DNA from: Mantis religiosa
Taxonomy: Eukaryota; Arthropoda; Insecta; Mantodea; Mantidae
Length of the DNA stretch: 64,000 nt
Assembly: GCA_030765055.1 (NCBI GenBank)
Contig: CM060947.1
Span: 257,563,773-257,627,772, forward strand
Direction: 5' to 3'
Each line of letters opens with the position of its first letter. The stretch's first letter is position 1. Positions 11,878 through 22,300 of this stretch are shown here, one piece after another. Made by a program: the position numbers and the translations under genes. The notes beneath the pieces are model-generated. The model was not told where the DNA came from. It searched no databases and saw nothing but the letters and a program-made list of their open reading frames with translations.

Positions 11878-12821
11878 TCACGAATGTGATTGCTTCTTTA
11901 TTTGACGAAAATCTCTGCCCTCCGAGCACAGATGAGGGAACAAAAAGAAGTCGCATGGGGCTAGATCTGGTGAGCCAAGCATTTGAAACCGTAATTCGTG
12001 GATTTTCGCCAATGCAACCGCTGAAGTGTGAGACGGAGGGTTGTCTTGTTTAAACAGGATTTTCTTTTTCTGCAAATGTGGCCGTTTTTCCGCAAGTTTT
12101 GCCCTCTGCTTGTCAAGTAGTGATGTGTAGTATGCTCCTGTAATGTTTTTCTTCTCCCTTTTTGAAGATAATCGATTAAAATAACACCACGGCTATCAGA
12201 AAAAACAGTTGCCATAACATTCCCAGTCGAAAAAACAAACAAACAGTTTCTGGTTTATTGAAATCGGTTACCCCTTTGCAGCCCACTGTTGGGACTGTAT
12301 TTTTATTTAGGGCATTTAATGGTGTATCCAACTTTCATCTACAGTAATTAATCGGCGTCAAAACTCAGATTTATTTCGCCCATACTTGGCCAACAGAACG
12401 TTGGAAATTTCATTCGAACACGTTTTTGGTCTGACGTGAGCAAACGTGGCACCCAACGCGCGGACAGCTTTCTCATGTCTAAATATTGGTTCAATATGTG
12501 ACAAACACGTTCTTTTGACATGTTCATAGACTCTGCCATCTCTCTTACTTTAATTCCGTATTCGTCTAGCACCGTTTGGGGAACTTTGGCGATATTTTCG
12601 TCGGTAGTTGCAGTTTTTGGACGTCGCGAACGTTCATCGTCTCCCAGGCTCTTGTGGCCACGTTTAAATTCAGCTACCCAAAATGTGGTAAATGATGCTA
12701 CAGAGTTCCGAGACAGAGAACCCAACTCATTTTTGATTTGCATAGGCCTATTGCCTTTCAAAAACAAATATTTAATGACAGCTCGATACTTCATTTTATC
12801 CTTTTTCATAAAAACACTCAT
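11878..12821 (-). pseudogene. Mariner transposase pseudogene
   Basis: The start at 12821 reads 'MSVFMKKDKMKYRAVIKYL', the usual mariner N-terminus, with helix-turn-helix regions ('KEGNRPMQI'-like start, then 'FWVAEFKRGHKSLGDDERS' and 'RRPKTAT') to about residue 120. After 'ARWVPRLLTSDQKR' the frame is lost. The catalytic part continues in other frames ('GNVMATVFSDSRGVILIDYL' at about 12220). The second aspartate lies in 'KQDNPPSHTS' and the third in 'GSPDLAPCDFFLF'. Spacing between these two is about 30 residues, not the family's 34, because a few codons are missing before 'SPDLAP'. Frameshifts make it inactive. Its C-terminal codons pass into the 85-bp array. Confidence 0.9.
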
Positions 12822-12982
12822 ACCAATTCCCTCAAATGACTGTTAGATAACAACTGAGCGTCCACAATGACTGAAACTTCGGTGAGTAACTGTCAACAGA
12901 TGAAGAACGAAATCACTAGCTTCTATTTACGAGTGCTGAAATGTGCATGTTGAGGTCGGAAGCTTTTCAGACAACCCCCGTA

Positions 12983-14137
12983 CTGTCTATGAAGAAACTA
13001 CCGAGAATTGGTCACATAAAAGTTTCGTATAAGGGGGTATTCGAGAGTTTTGTTGTCGCTAAGTTGGTACGTCTTTCCTCTATTTCCACACCGAGTTTGA
13101 TTGTCATCTGTAGTCTAGTTTGTTTACAGCACGCTATTTTGTTAGTGCATTTCAAAGGTGTGTTCGGATTTTGCCATGAATTCTGCTGCGATCTTCGGTT
13201 TCGCTCGACATAATTCCATCAAATGATCCATTATCATCGTCGCTTTCATTATTTCGCCATCATTCTGACATCTACTTACGAGGAATTGGGTTGCTCACCC
13301 ATCCCGGGGTCTCTGTCTCATCCAGAGCTTCTGTTCTCAACCCAATGTCTAAAGACACAAACGATAGGAGAAAAAATCCCTTAACATCACGTCTATGGTA
13401 CAACTAGGGAAGTTATAACAGAAAAGGCTTTGTTGTATGTTTTTATGTTTACCTGTTTATCATTGTCATACAGAAATAATTCTTCTGCGGTCATTTTGTG
13501 ACCATTCGAGATAAACGTTTAGTTTTTCTTAAAAATATTGTTAAACATTTCAGAATCGTAGATGCATATTTTGAAAAATCTACAGGATATGAGATTTTTT
13601 CTTGCAAGTCCTCCTTGTTCATTTAGAAAGATACTTAACTTACGTTTGACCTTTTGATTTTCTTGTTTTACTGAGGACGTAAAATCAGTTTATGGATTGT
13701 TCATTGTGTTCTGCAGACCGGGTAGATAAATTAAAAATATACCATTTTAGATTCAGGATATCCCAAAGGGGTATAGGACAACTGTTACACTGCACACAGC
13801 TGTTAATGCAGAGGCAAGCAGGGGACTACTGACCTTTCCCCAGATATTATCAGTAGTTGAACGTCGACTAATCCTGCCGATTTGTATTCTTCATGCCGGA
13901 TGGAGCAACATCAGTTATGTGACCGCACGGTGAAACACGCGTGTTTAATTGTGGGACCAGGTATTAGCGGTGTAAGTCTCTCTCGACAAATTGTGAGCTA
14001 CATCGACTTCCTTCGCTCAACACTTCCTCACTATGAACATTACACATGCTTTTGGTTCACCTCAGAAGATTATACTGTTTTGGAGACAATAAAAAATGTA
14101 GCAACAATACAGAGACTGAAAATGTATGTTTCTCTAA
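12983..14137. other. Non-coding DNA
   Basis: No gene or repeat family recognised between two mariner elements. Open frames at 13882-14252 show no domain. Confidence 0.45.
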
Positions 14138-15440
14138 TACAGGGTGTCCCACTCGAATCTCCTTGATTTCCGTTGCTTTGAAAATTAAAAACAAAGATAA
14201 TAGGTCAATTTTATGGGTTTTATTCAAAAGTGCAACTCAAATACTTTCTTGAAAATAATCAGTAGGTTTCTATGTGCGCAGAATATCCAAATGACATTCA
14301 ATTTCAGTCCAGCTTCGCTCCACCATATCTCCTGTGATGTTACTACTGCTTCTACGACGCGTGTCGTTTTGGTAGCGTACACGATGTCCTTCACGAGGGG
14401 ATGTCATAAAGTTTTAAGTATCACCCTTTAAAATGTGATAGAATGTTTGAGTTGACCATCCAGATTTACACATTTTTTCCAGCGATTCTTGACCTCCGAA
14501 TACCTTATTGTAGAACTCTGCAGAATTCGCTTTAAACCAGTCTTTCACTTCGTTAAAGACGTCATTTGTGTTGTCAAATCGGCGACCACGCAATGGATTC
14601 TTCATTTCCGGGAACAACAAAAAGTCACTTGATGCCATCTCGGGCGAATCGGCTGGATGATATAAGGTCACAAAAGCACATGCACTTGTTTTGTTAACTG
14701 CAACTTGAGATGAATGAGCTGGTGCATTGTCAGACAGAAGACGAACAACTTTGGAGAGCATACCACTTCGTTTCTTAATCAGAGCTACTCGTAACCTGTC
14801 CAGAAGATTGTAGTAGTATCTGCCAGTGATGGTTTGACCCTTGGCAAGATAAAATGTAAGGATGACTCCACGACAGTTCCAGAAAACTGAATCAATTCCA
14901 TTCTCATGGTTTTGTCTCTGAATCATACTGATAGATCCAGGGCTAATCCATGGTTACTAAACGATTAAAAAAAAAAAAAAAAAAAAAAGATCACCATCCT
15001 GTCCCAACAGCATTAACATTTGTCTTGAAAGGTCACGCTGGGTTTGCTTTTGGAAATGAGTTAGCAAACGTGGAATCTACTGTGCAGACACCTCAGATAT
15101 GTGCAGTTTACCATGAAAAATTTACCACACACTACCATAACTAAGATGTGTCTCATTCATGATCATTTGGATGGTTGCTCGTCTGTCTTCCAGTATTAAA
15201 CACTCCACTTTCTTCACTGTGACAGCTGACGGTCTACCAGCTCTTGGCTCATCTGTTCGGGACATGTGACCAGCTTGCAAATTCCTTTTCCATCTCACAG
15301 TAGTGTCATATGATGGGAAATCATTTCCATCAATTCCAGGCCTAGCATTCAGCTTTATTTTACTCTCGGGCGCGGGAGATGATTCTAGAACTAGAAGCCT
15401 CTGGAGTTTAGTCTTTTGTGTGGGTAACATCCAGTGATCT
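14138..15440 (-). pseudogene. Mariner-family transposase pseudogene with A22 run
   Basis: Read on the - strand. Residues from 15430 to 15122 give an N-terminal DNA-binding region ('TTVRWKRNLQAG', 'DEPRAGRPSAVTV', 'ETHLSYGSV'). Segments between 15120 and 14930 continue the linker in broken frames. The frame 14926-14414 gives the catalytic core: 'VFWNCRGVILTFYLAKGQTI', then 'LLSDNAPAHSS' (second Asp) and 'SPEMASSDFLLF' (third Asp), and a C-terminus 'FGGQESLEKMCKSG'. In 'SPEM' the usual SPDL aspartate is Glu. A 22-base A run at 14967-14988 interrupts the coding region. The 3' terminus starts at a 'tacagggtgtcccactcg' TIR-like end at 14138. No matching 5' inverted repeat is visible before the array at 15600. 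Confidence 0.85.
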
Positions 15441-15599
15441 CACTCCTCCCTCTGCTGCATAACCTCTCCATGATAGCTGATCTTCGATTTGATAGCGTAT
15501 CTTAATCAAAGACTTAAGACATATTTTTCAAAAATTAAAACATCTTACAAAATATTCCACACAAATGGTATGGTATTCTGAACAAGGTAATAAAATGTT

Positions 15600-16790
15600 T
15601 TCTGAGGGTTTCCCTTAACTTGAAACATAAATGTCTGGCCGCTATAAGCTCATTTGAAATTCATTTTATTCATCGGCTGATATGACTTCAAGTTGCAGAT
15701 TTTCCCTCATCCTTAAAGTTGAATGTCAGGTAAGACTAAGTTCTATGTATTCTGTACTCAATTGAACATTATTTCATTCATCCTCCAATGCGATAAAACT
15801 TTGGAGGTTTTCTCTTATCCTGAAACATGAATGTCCGGAAACTGTAATCTCTCTTAGCTTCTACTTATTTGGACATTAGTGCACTCACTTCCGATTAGAC
15901 TTAACGTTGCAGGTTTTCTGTTATCCTGAAAGATGGATGTCTGTTAACTTTAAGCTCTATATAACTTGTCCCTATTTGAACTACATTTCATGCTTCGTCC
16001 GATATGACTTAATGTTTGGAGGTTTTCTCTTATTCTTAAAGATGGATGTCAGTTAACTATAAGCTCTATGTTCCCTGTACTCATTTGAATATCATTTCAT
16101 TCGTCGTCCAATATGACTTAACGTTGTAGGTTTCCTCTTATTCTAAAAGTTGAATGTCTTGTAACTCTAGGCTCTATGTGCCCTGTACTTATTTGAATAT
16201 GATTTCGTTCATCGTCCCCTATGACCTAACGTTAGAGGTTTTCTCTTATCCTGAAAGATGAATGTCTGGTAGTTGTAAGCTCTATGTACCCTGTACTCAT
16301 TTGAACATCATTTCATTCATCGTCCGATATGACTTAACTTTGGAGGCTTTCTCTTATCCTGAAAGATGAATGTCTAGTAACTCTAAGCTCTATGTACCCT
16401 GCACTCATTTGAACATGATTTCATTCTTTGTCCTCTATGACTTAACGTTGGAGGTTTTTCCTTATCGTGAAAGATGAATGTCTGGTAACACTAAGCTCTA
16501 GGTACCCTGTACGCATTTCAACATCTTTTCATTCATCGTCCGATGTGACCTATCTTTGGAGGTTTTCGCTTATTCTGAAAGGTGAAGGTCTAGTAAATCT
16601 AAGCTCTATGTGCCCTGCACTCATTTGAAAATCATTTCATTCATCGCTCGACATGACTTAAGTTTGGGGGTTTTCTCTTATCACGTATGGTCAATGTTTG
16701 GTAACTGTAAGCTCTCTGCACCCTGCACTATTTTGAGCATCATTTCCTCATTGTCATCTCCGGGACGGCTGACATTTGGAGATCTTCCCC
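15600..16790 (+). repeat. 108-bp tandem array of a SINE body, about 11 copies
   Basis: The unit runs 'gttttctcttatcctgaaag', 'atgaatgtctggtaactcta', 'agctctatgtaccctgtact', 'catttgaacatcatttcatt' and 'atatgacttaacgttggag'. Measured steps are 108 bp (16235, 16343, 16451). It is the body of the tRNA-derived SINE at 19942-20178 and 48820-49059, in the sense orientation. The unit lacks about 9 bases ('cacccattc'-like) present in the SINE at 19942. No tRNA-like head is visible upstream. Edge copies (15600, 16700) are more diverged than central ones. Confidence 0.92.
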
Positions 16791-17345
16791 GTTCCGTAGG
16801 ACGAGAATTTGTGGAGCGAGAATTCCTGGCTGGGCAGTGCCGAGATTTGCAACACAAATTGCTTTTGAGAGCTAAGGGGATCTCATAACGTGTATTTAGG
16901 GTGAAATGAGGATAACGAATTTTTGGGTTGTATATGTTTAATGCACGTAAGTAGCAGCTGAGGTAATAAACCTGCATTACAAAGCGGTCAGAGTTAATTT
17001 ACGAGGAATTTGACAAGACAAAAGCTGAAACCGCGCAAACCACAATCGATCTGGTGTTAGAGTCGAACCCAACTAATACCGGAGATCAGTCTGGTAATGC
17101 GTGACGTGCTCCGGTACATTAAAAGCTGTGAGGTAGCGCCCCAAGTGCAATTTTCGCGATTTACTGCTGCGGTGGCAATTTGTGGCGATCTTAAAGTGCG
17201 GTTGGCCATGCGCTGTTGACCGATTTTACTCTACAGTCCGTTTCCATTTTATCTAAATACCTACAAAGCCTCTACCAAATTGTGTTTTACTTTCCCTAAA
17301 TGTGTAGCATCACACCCAAAATGTGGGAAAGGAATTTAACCGGAA
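16791..17345. other. Non-coding DNA with one tRNA-like candidate
   Basis: No coding region recognised. A weak tRNA-like segment at 17050-17120 is listed separately. The open frames at 16610-16977 overlap the end of the SINE-body array and look accidental. Confidence 0.4.
17050..17120 (-). other. Possible tRNA-derived SINE head
   Basis: On the - strand 'gttgggttcgactctaac' looks like a T-arm containing a box B ('GGTTCGANTCY'). Upstream of it 'accggag' and 'ctccggt' can pair as a 7-bp stem. A complete cloverleaf and a clear box A could not be fitted, so this may be a decayed SINE head rather than a tRNA gene. Confidence 0.3.
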
Positions 17346-17361
17346 ATACAGATGTATTATT

Positions 17362-17845
17362 TTATCTTGACAGGAATCCTGCGCGGTAGGGATGAGTAGC
17401 AACTGTGGTGGGGATAGAGCACATATCGCCACAATGCGTCACACGCGTAAGATAACGAGAGGGGAGGGCGGTGCATAAGGTGTCTAAAAAGATTTCATTC
17501 TTAAAGGCAGTTTTGCAGCTCTTGTAAACTAAGTTGTAATTCTTACTATGGTAGTAATCTCCATGCTTTTGTTGAATCTTAAATAGTACATAGGCATTTG
17601 GAACAAAACCCTGTTCTCCTCCAGCAGGCATGATAAAGAACTGTCGCTGCAGAGTCCCTGTAACGTATTTCACTCCAGACATATGGTCCAGTATGTGCTG
17701 TATTTATATAAGTTTCATCCATATATACTATATAAACTTCACTTCGATATCTCCGAATATTTCGTAAATACTTAGGCCTTTTTGCTCGTATGGTGCGATG
17801 TTCGATTAAAATTTGTCTGTTACACTTAGTGGATTTTTTATCCAA
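17362..17845 (-). pseudogene. DDE-type transposase remnant
   Basis: Two overlapping - strand frames (17845-17579 and 17682-17362) join by a frameshift into one product. It shows 'YIVYMDETYINTAHTGPYVW' (first catalytic Asp and the adjacent Glu-Thr), then 'FIMPAGGEQGFVPNAYVLFK' and 'QQKHGDYYHSKNYN'. This order (DETYIHSxHT, then HAGGExGFVPNA, then KSGDYHxxMN) is that of a widespread insect and aphid DDE transposase-like family distantly related to IS630/Tc1. The histidine before AGGE is Pro here. The next catalytic residues are not seen. I cannot name the family precisely. Confidence 0.65.
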
Positions 17846-17849
17846 ATAC

Positions 17850-18590
17850 TCCTAGCTTCAAAAGAACTTTTCTTAATGTTCAGACACTACCTTGGAAGTC
17901 AGTAGAATTTTTAGCTTCATAAGCACTTTCTTCAAAGTTGGTCTTTGTTTTTCTTTGCTTTAAAAGTTATTCATAGTTCGCCTATTTCTGAATTAAAACA
18001 TTCAAATTAGATTTTGTGCATGTTCTTAATCTTTGATGACTGGGCATATAGAAGGATGTTGTTGCACTAGCACAATGGCTTTTCTTTCCTTAATAAATCT
18101 CCTAAACTGCTTTCAGACACAACTGTTGCCTCAGATACCCTTCCCCAGATTTTTATAGCCTACCCAGACCATTGTTCCTTTTTTATTAATCTATTGATAT
18201 TGGTTATTACCTATCGTATTTTTAAATGTAGCACTTTATTTCCTAATGTGCTGCTAGAAGGCGTCATTTATAAATGCTCTCTTGGAACCAGGAGACCTGC
18301 ACATTTTGAAACAAGCTGTAGTGTTTCCGAGTAACTCTTCACGTGTTTAGTTGCTCGCAACTGGTACGCAACTGACCTGCCCTCCCCTCCAGTTACACCC
18401 TTTCTGAGGTGGATTCGTCCAGATACCACTGCGCATCGCTCTGCCCTTTTCAAGATCAAAAATACGAGTACATCTGTACATGATTTAATGTAGCCTAAGT
18501 AGAAAAGAAAAATAGGGTATAGTTACGTTGTGTGTATGAGTATATAGACATGAGATCTGAAAAGCAATTAACTAATTTTGGAAGTATATA
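17850..18590. other. AT-rich non-coding DNA
   Basis: No gene recognised. T-rich stretches dominate. Confidence 0.45.
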
Positions 18591-18593
18591 CCA

Positions 18594-18889
18594 TTAGATT
18601 CTATGGTTTTTAGCCGTTTTTCTTCGAAATTTTATTATCCCAATATGGTACCAGTCTCTGGTTTCATATGGGAAGCATTTGGTGACACCTACATGCACTG
18701 CCTTAAAGCTGAGAAAAATTCTTCGAAGTATAAAGTGGACAATGGTTCGAAAGGGAAGATATTCTGATGGTGCGAGATCAGGGCTGTATGCTAGGTGTGG
18801 TACCAGTCCGATAGCTCCTAATTCCTGAATATTTTCCATGCTTGTTCGTGCATTAATGAAAGCTGCATTGTCATGTAGCAATGGAAATC
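18594..18889 (-). pseudogene. Mariner-family transposase, C-terminal half
   Basis: The - strand frame 18881-18594 starts in 'LLHDNAAFINARTS' (second catalytic Asp). It continues through 'AYSPDLAPSEYLPF' and 'RRIFLSFKAV', and ends near 'RDWYHIGIIKF'. The third catalytic residue is Glu ('APSE') where the mariner pattern has Asp. The N-terminal half is absent: at 18890-18891 a TA is followed at once by the terminal repeat of another transposon. This gene was probably split by that insertion. The missing half was not found on the far side. Confidence 0.85.
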
Positions 18890-18933
18890 TACAGGGTGTA
18901 TATAAATGAATATTTGGGTTTTAACTCTTTATA

Positions 18934-19688
18934 AGGAGGCATTAAAGTATGAGGAACTAAATTGAAAACCTTGTTGTATGCAGATGATCAAACAGTAATA
19001 GCCACAAATGAAGATGACCTGCAGAAAATGCTGTATAGTCTAGATAAAATTGCTACACAATATGGAATGAAAATATCAGCAAATAAATCCAAAACCATGG
19101 CATTTAAAGGAATTAATCCAGTAAGATCAAACATAGTGTTAGATAACATGATAATTGAGCAGAAATCACACTTTAAGTATTTAGGATGTAATGTCTCGTA
19201 CCAAGGGGAAGCTGACATAATAGAGAAAACAAATAAATTTAACTATATAACAGACACAATAAAAAGAACATTAAAAAATAAAGCAACAAAGGACTCTATA
19301 ATAAAACTATACAAAACAATGGCAATACCAACTGTGATCAATGGATCAGAAACATGGACACCAACAAAAATAAATAGTACAGGAATACAGTCATCAGAAA
19401 TGAAATTCATAAGAGCAATAGCTGGATATACCAAAATTGATAAAAGAAACGTAGTCAGGATATTAGGACAGAATTAAAAGTAGAAGAAATAAACCATACG
19501 ACTGAAAGAAATAGAAATCAATGGAAAAACATGTTCAGGGGATGTATAATAACAGAATGCAAAAAATAGCCTTAAACTATAAACCTATAGGAAGAAGAAA
19601 CCAGGGAAGACCGAAAATAGATGGGCAGACCAATTTGGAGCCAGAGCGGGTTAAACAATGCAAAGTCGTGAGGTAGAAGCAGAAGAAG
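18934..19688 (+). pseudogene. 5'-truncated LINE, copy 1 (GAA-tail family)
   Basis: It starts in the reverse transcriptase just before the catalytic box: 'TLLYADDQTVIATNEDDLQK'. It continues through 'KISANKSKTMAFKGINPVRS', 'SHFKYLGCNVSYQ' and 'NGSETWTPTKIN' to a frameshift near 19475. The 3' end is 'cgtgaggtagaagcagaagaag'-like. After it, the interrupted terminal repeat resumes with 'ataatatttatt'. 'ata(a)' flanks both sides as a short target duplication. Closely related to copies at 31868 and 34640. The 3' tail here is only a few GAA units, unlike those copies. Confidence 0.9.
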
Positions 19689-19831
19689 ATAATATTTATT
19701 ACATCAAACTTTCACAGTTATAAATGACATATCAAATGAAGAAGCAACTCAACCAGTTTTGTTTGCTGGCACCAATGCGCATGTGCGTGCAATGTTTCTG
19801 CCTCATTCCGCTAGACAGCGGTAGTAGCCAA

Positions 19832-21039
19832 GTGGCCACTAGTAAACAGAAAGCGGTCTGTCTTTTGCAGTTTGCAAAGACCGAATCTGTAGTTACTGTG
19901 CAACGTGCGTTCCACATTAAGTTCGGTTGTGTTCTTCCGAGATTTTTTTTTAATTTACGTCCTCCAACATTAAGTCATATCGGACGATGAATGGAATGGG
20001 TGAAATGATGTTCAAATGAGCCCAGGGTCTATAGAGCTTAGAGTTACCCGACATTCGTCTTTTATGATAAGGGAAAACGCCGGAAAAACCTTATCCAGGT
20101 AGCTCACCCTGACCGAGATTCGAACTCGGGAACTCTTGAACGTGAGGCAGACATGCTACCACCACGCTACCGAGGCGGGTGTGATCCTCCTAGTGATAAT
20201 AACATTCGTCGATGGTATCATCAGTTTTAGCATACCGGCTGCCTTTGTAAAGATTAGATCACGGGACGACCAAGAGTAAGTGAAGAGACTGTTGAGTGAG
20301 TGTGAGATTCGTTCACTCGTAGCCCAAAGAAATCAGTCCGCAAGGCTAGTCTAGAATTTAAAGTTCCTGTGTCGACTGTTTGGAAAGTTGTAAGAAAACG
20401 CTTACGGCTACGTTCTTACCGTTTACAGTTATGACAGGCTGTAAAGCCGACAGACCACGGATTACGTGCCAACTTCGCAAACGACGATGAAGATTTTTGG
20501 ATGTGCGCATATGGAGCTCAGAAAATCCTCACGAGATGGTACAAATGCAACGACATTCCCCTAAAGTGATTTTTTTAAAGATATGGTGCTTTCTTTTTGT
20601 AGAACGTACTGTAACTTTCACTTCTTACCTTGATACACTAGAGCAATGGCTCTTCCCTCAGTTGGATGAAAATGAGCCAGAGAGCTTCATTTTCCAGCAT
20701 GATGGTGCGTCACCTCACTGGCGTAACGAAGTACGTGATTGATTGAACGTTACTGTACCCAAACGCTGGATAGGTCGCAAGGGCCGCAATGACAGGTCTT
20801 GTTATGCATGGCCTCCACGTTCCCCTGACCTATCGCCATGCGATTTTTGCCTTTGGGTCTTCATCAAGGGTCGTGTGTACGCGCCTCCACTACCAGATGA
20901 CCTCCCTGAATTAAGAAACCGGATTGAAGCAGCTGTTGCTACAATTGCTGAATACACACTTATCGACCTTTGGGAAGAAATCGGTTATAGACTTGATTTG
21001 CGCCGTGTGACAAATGGTAGTCACATAGAACATTTATAA
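19832..21039 (+). pseudogene. Tc1/mariner-type transposase, interrupted
   Basis: The likely start is 'gtggccactagtaaacag' at 19832 ('VATSKQKAVCLLQFAKTESV'); an ATG would be expected, so the start codon has mutated to GTG. After 'HIKFGC' a SINE intervenes, then the frame resumes at 'CDPPSDNNIRRWY'. It continues 'TGRPRVSEETVE', 'SPKKSVRKASLEFKVPVS' and 'YRLQL*QAVKPTDHGLRANF'. The catalytic part has 'FIFQHDGASPHWRNEV' (Asp), a TGA at 20740, and 'WPPRSPDLSPCDFCLWVFI' (Asp). The end 'RVTNGSHIEHL' is the usual C-terminus of this family. Spacing between the last two Asp is about 46 residues, longer than the 34 of mariner. Stops at several points make it inactive. Confidence 0.9.
19942..20178 (-). 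mobile_element. tRNA-derived SINE, full length
   Basis: The - strand copy has its poly(A) as T9 at 19943-19951, then the body, then a tRNA-like 5' head ending at 20178. On the - strand the head reads 'cctcggtagcgtggtggtag' (box A region), then 'gagttcccgagttcgaatct' (box B). This is an RNA polymerase III type promoter. It lies inside the transposase gene. The flanks 'tgtgttcttccgag' and 'tgtgatcctcctag' agree at 11 of 14 positions and are a decayed target-site duplication. Confidence 0.93.
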
Positions 21040-21155
21040 GGTCGGTGGTAAAACTGTTTGAGTTGCTTTTTCATTTGATGTATAATTTGTAAGTGTAAGT
21101 TGAGTTTCATAAATATTATAAAGAGTTAAACCCCAGATATTCATTTATATACACC

Positions 21156-22300
21156 TTTTTTATTTATTTATTACACTGCATGCTCCATTACATCGTAACA
21201 CTACATGCATGCCTTAAACTTATTACAACCAGTTGTAGAAATTACAATTTTTACAAATGTTACATGTTCTCAATATATGATACAGTTTTTGATTATGCTT
21301 TTACATAATTTTTTTTTTTGTTTATGAATTTTAAAAATTGTTTTTGATAGTGCTTGATTAGATCACTGTTTGTTGCCGGCCACTGACCACCTCTCAGTCT
21401 AATGTTTTGTTTGAGTTCTAGTCTTTCACTGTTCAGAAAAGGACAGTTGTATATTAAATGATCCACTGTTTGGTTTTGTAGTTCACATTTGCACATTGCA
21501 CTTTCCGCTATTTTTAATCTGTTGTAATAGTCCCTTGTCTTCCCATGTTCAGTTAGGATGGCGGTAGTCTGTCCGTTGAGTGGGATCCTCATTTTTAGTC
21601 GTTCTTGCACAGAAGGAAAGAACTTTTTGCTGATTCTTCCTTTTGTTGTGTTCTCCCATTGGTCTTGCCACTTTCGCAGTCATTTCTCTTCTGCCTCCTT
21701 GATTATGTGTGTCCTAGTTATCTCTCTGTAGATAATTTCCCCGTTGTCTTCCTGTGCAGCCACCTTTGCCCACGGATCTGCTAGTTCGTTCCCGCGTAGT
21801 CCTGCGTGTGCCTTTACCAATTTTATGTGGATGGTCCAGCCGTTGTCCTGCAGATGCTTGATCTCGCCTTTATTTCTTCTATTATTTTTCTTCGGATTTG
21901 ACTGTTCTTAAGAAGGTCTACTGTAATCTGGCTGTCCGTGGTCACTACGCCAAATTTATTTCCCACTGTAAGCTCTAAGCTGTTATCGGCTATTGCTCGA
22001 AGTCCCTCTAGAATTGCTATCTGTTCTGCTTGGTTATTGGAGCAGTACTCACCGAGTTTATACTTGAGATTTTTAACCTCTTCCCCGTTTTGGAAAATTA
22101 CTGCTGCTGCTCCGACTTTTCCGTTTATCTTGCTTCCATCGGTATAAATATCTAAGTTGTACTGTATGTCTTCCTGTGCTTCTTGAACACTCATTCTCTC
22201 TGAAGGATGTGGCCACTCGCTTAGTTTCGAAACTTCTTCAGTTAATGTCGATTTTTCATTTTTGAATTTATGCATCTCTAGTACTTCCTGAAACGGTACA
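21156..22300 (-). pseudogene. LINE 3' part with RNase H domain
   Basis: The - strand frame 22275-21823 carries an RNase H fold: 'LDIYTDGSKINGKVGAAAVI' (Asp), 'NNQAEQIAILEGLRAI' (Glu) and 'GVVTTDSQITVDLL' (Asp), all catalytic positions present. Downstream, 21610-21293 gives 'GQTTAILTEHGKTRDYYNRL', 'CKCELQNQTVDHLIYNCPFL', a Cys/His C-terminal region typical of R1/I-like LINEs. The frame is broken between the two parts. The 3' end ('taataaataaataaaaaa' on the - strand) touches the right terminus of the transposon ending at 21155. Reverse transcriptase is absent, so it is 5'-truncated near 22300. Confidence 0.88.

Larger units (their letters stand above)
10358..12980 (-). mobile_element. Mariner element with amplified 3' end
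   Basis: The left terminus 'cagggtggactaaaaagttt' follows a TA (10356-10357). The right terminus, read inward on the - strand, is 'cgggggttgtctgaaaagct' and is followed outside by TA (12981-12982). The two ends match at most positions, as expected of mariner inverted repeats with a TA target duplication. The element runs on the - strand: transposase remnant at 12821-11878, then an 85-bp array, then the 3' end. A normal mariner is about 1.3 kb; this one is 2.6 kb because of the array. Confidence 0.85.
18892..21155 (+). mobile_element. Tc1/mariner-type transposon with nested LINE and SINE
   Basis: The left end 'cagggtgtatataaatgaat' follows TA. The right end, inverted, reads 'ggtgtatataaatgaatatc' and lacks the first three bases. 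The terminal repeats are long, roughly 100 bp: both ends share 'ttaactctttataatattta' and 'catcaaatgaa.aagcaactc' in inverted orientation. The left repeat is interrupted at 18934 by a LINE copy that ends at 19688. The transposase gene is interrupted by a SINE at 19942-20178. Without these two insertions the element would be about 1.27 kb. Confidence 0.88.
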
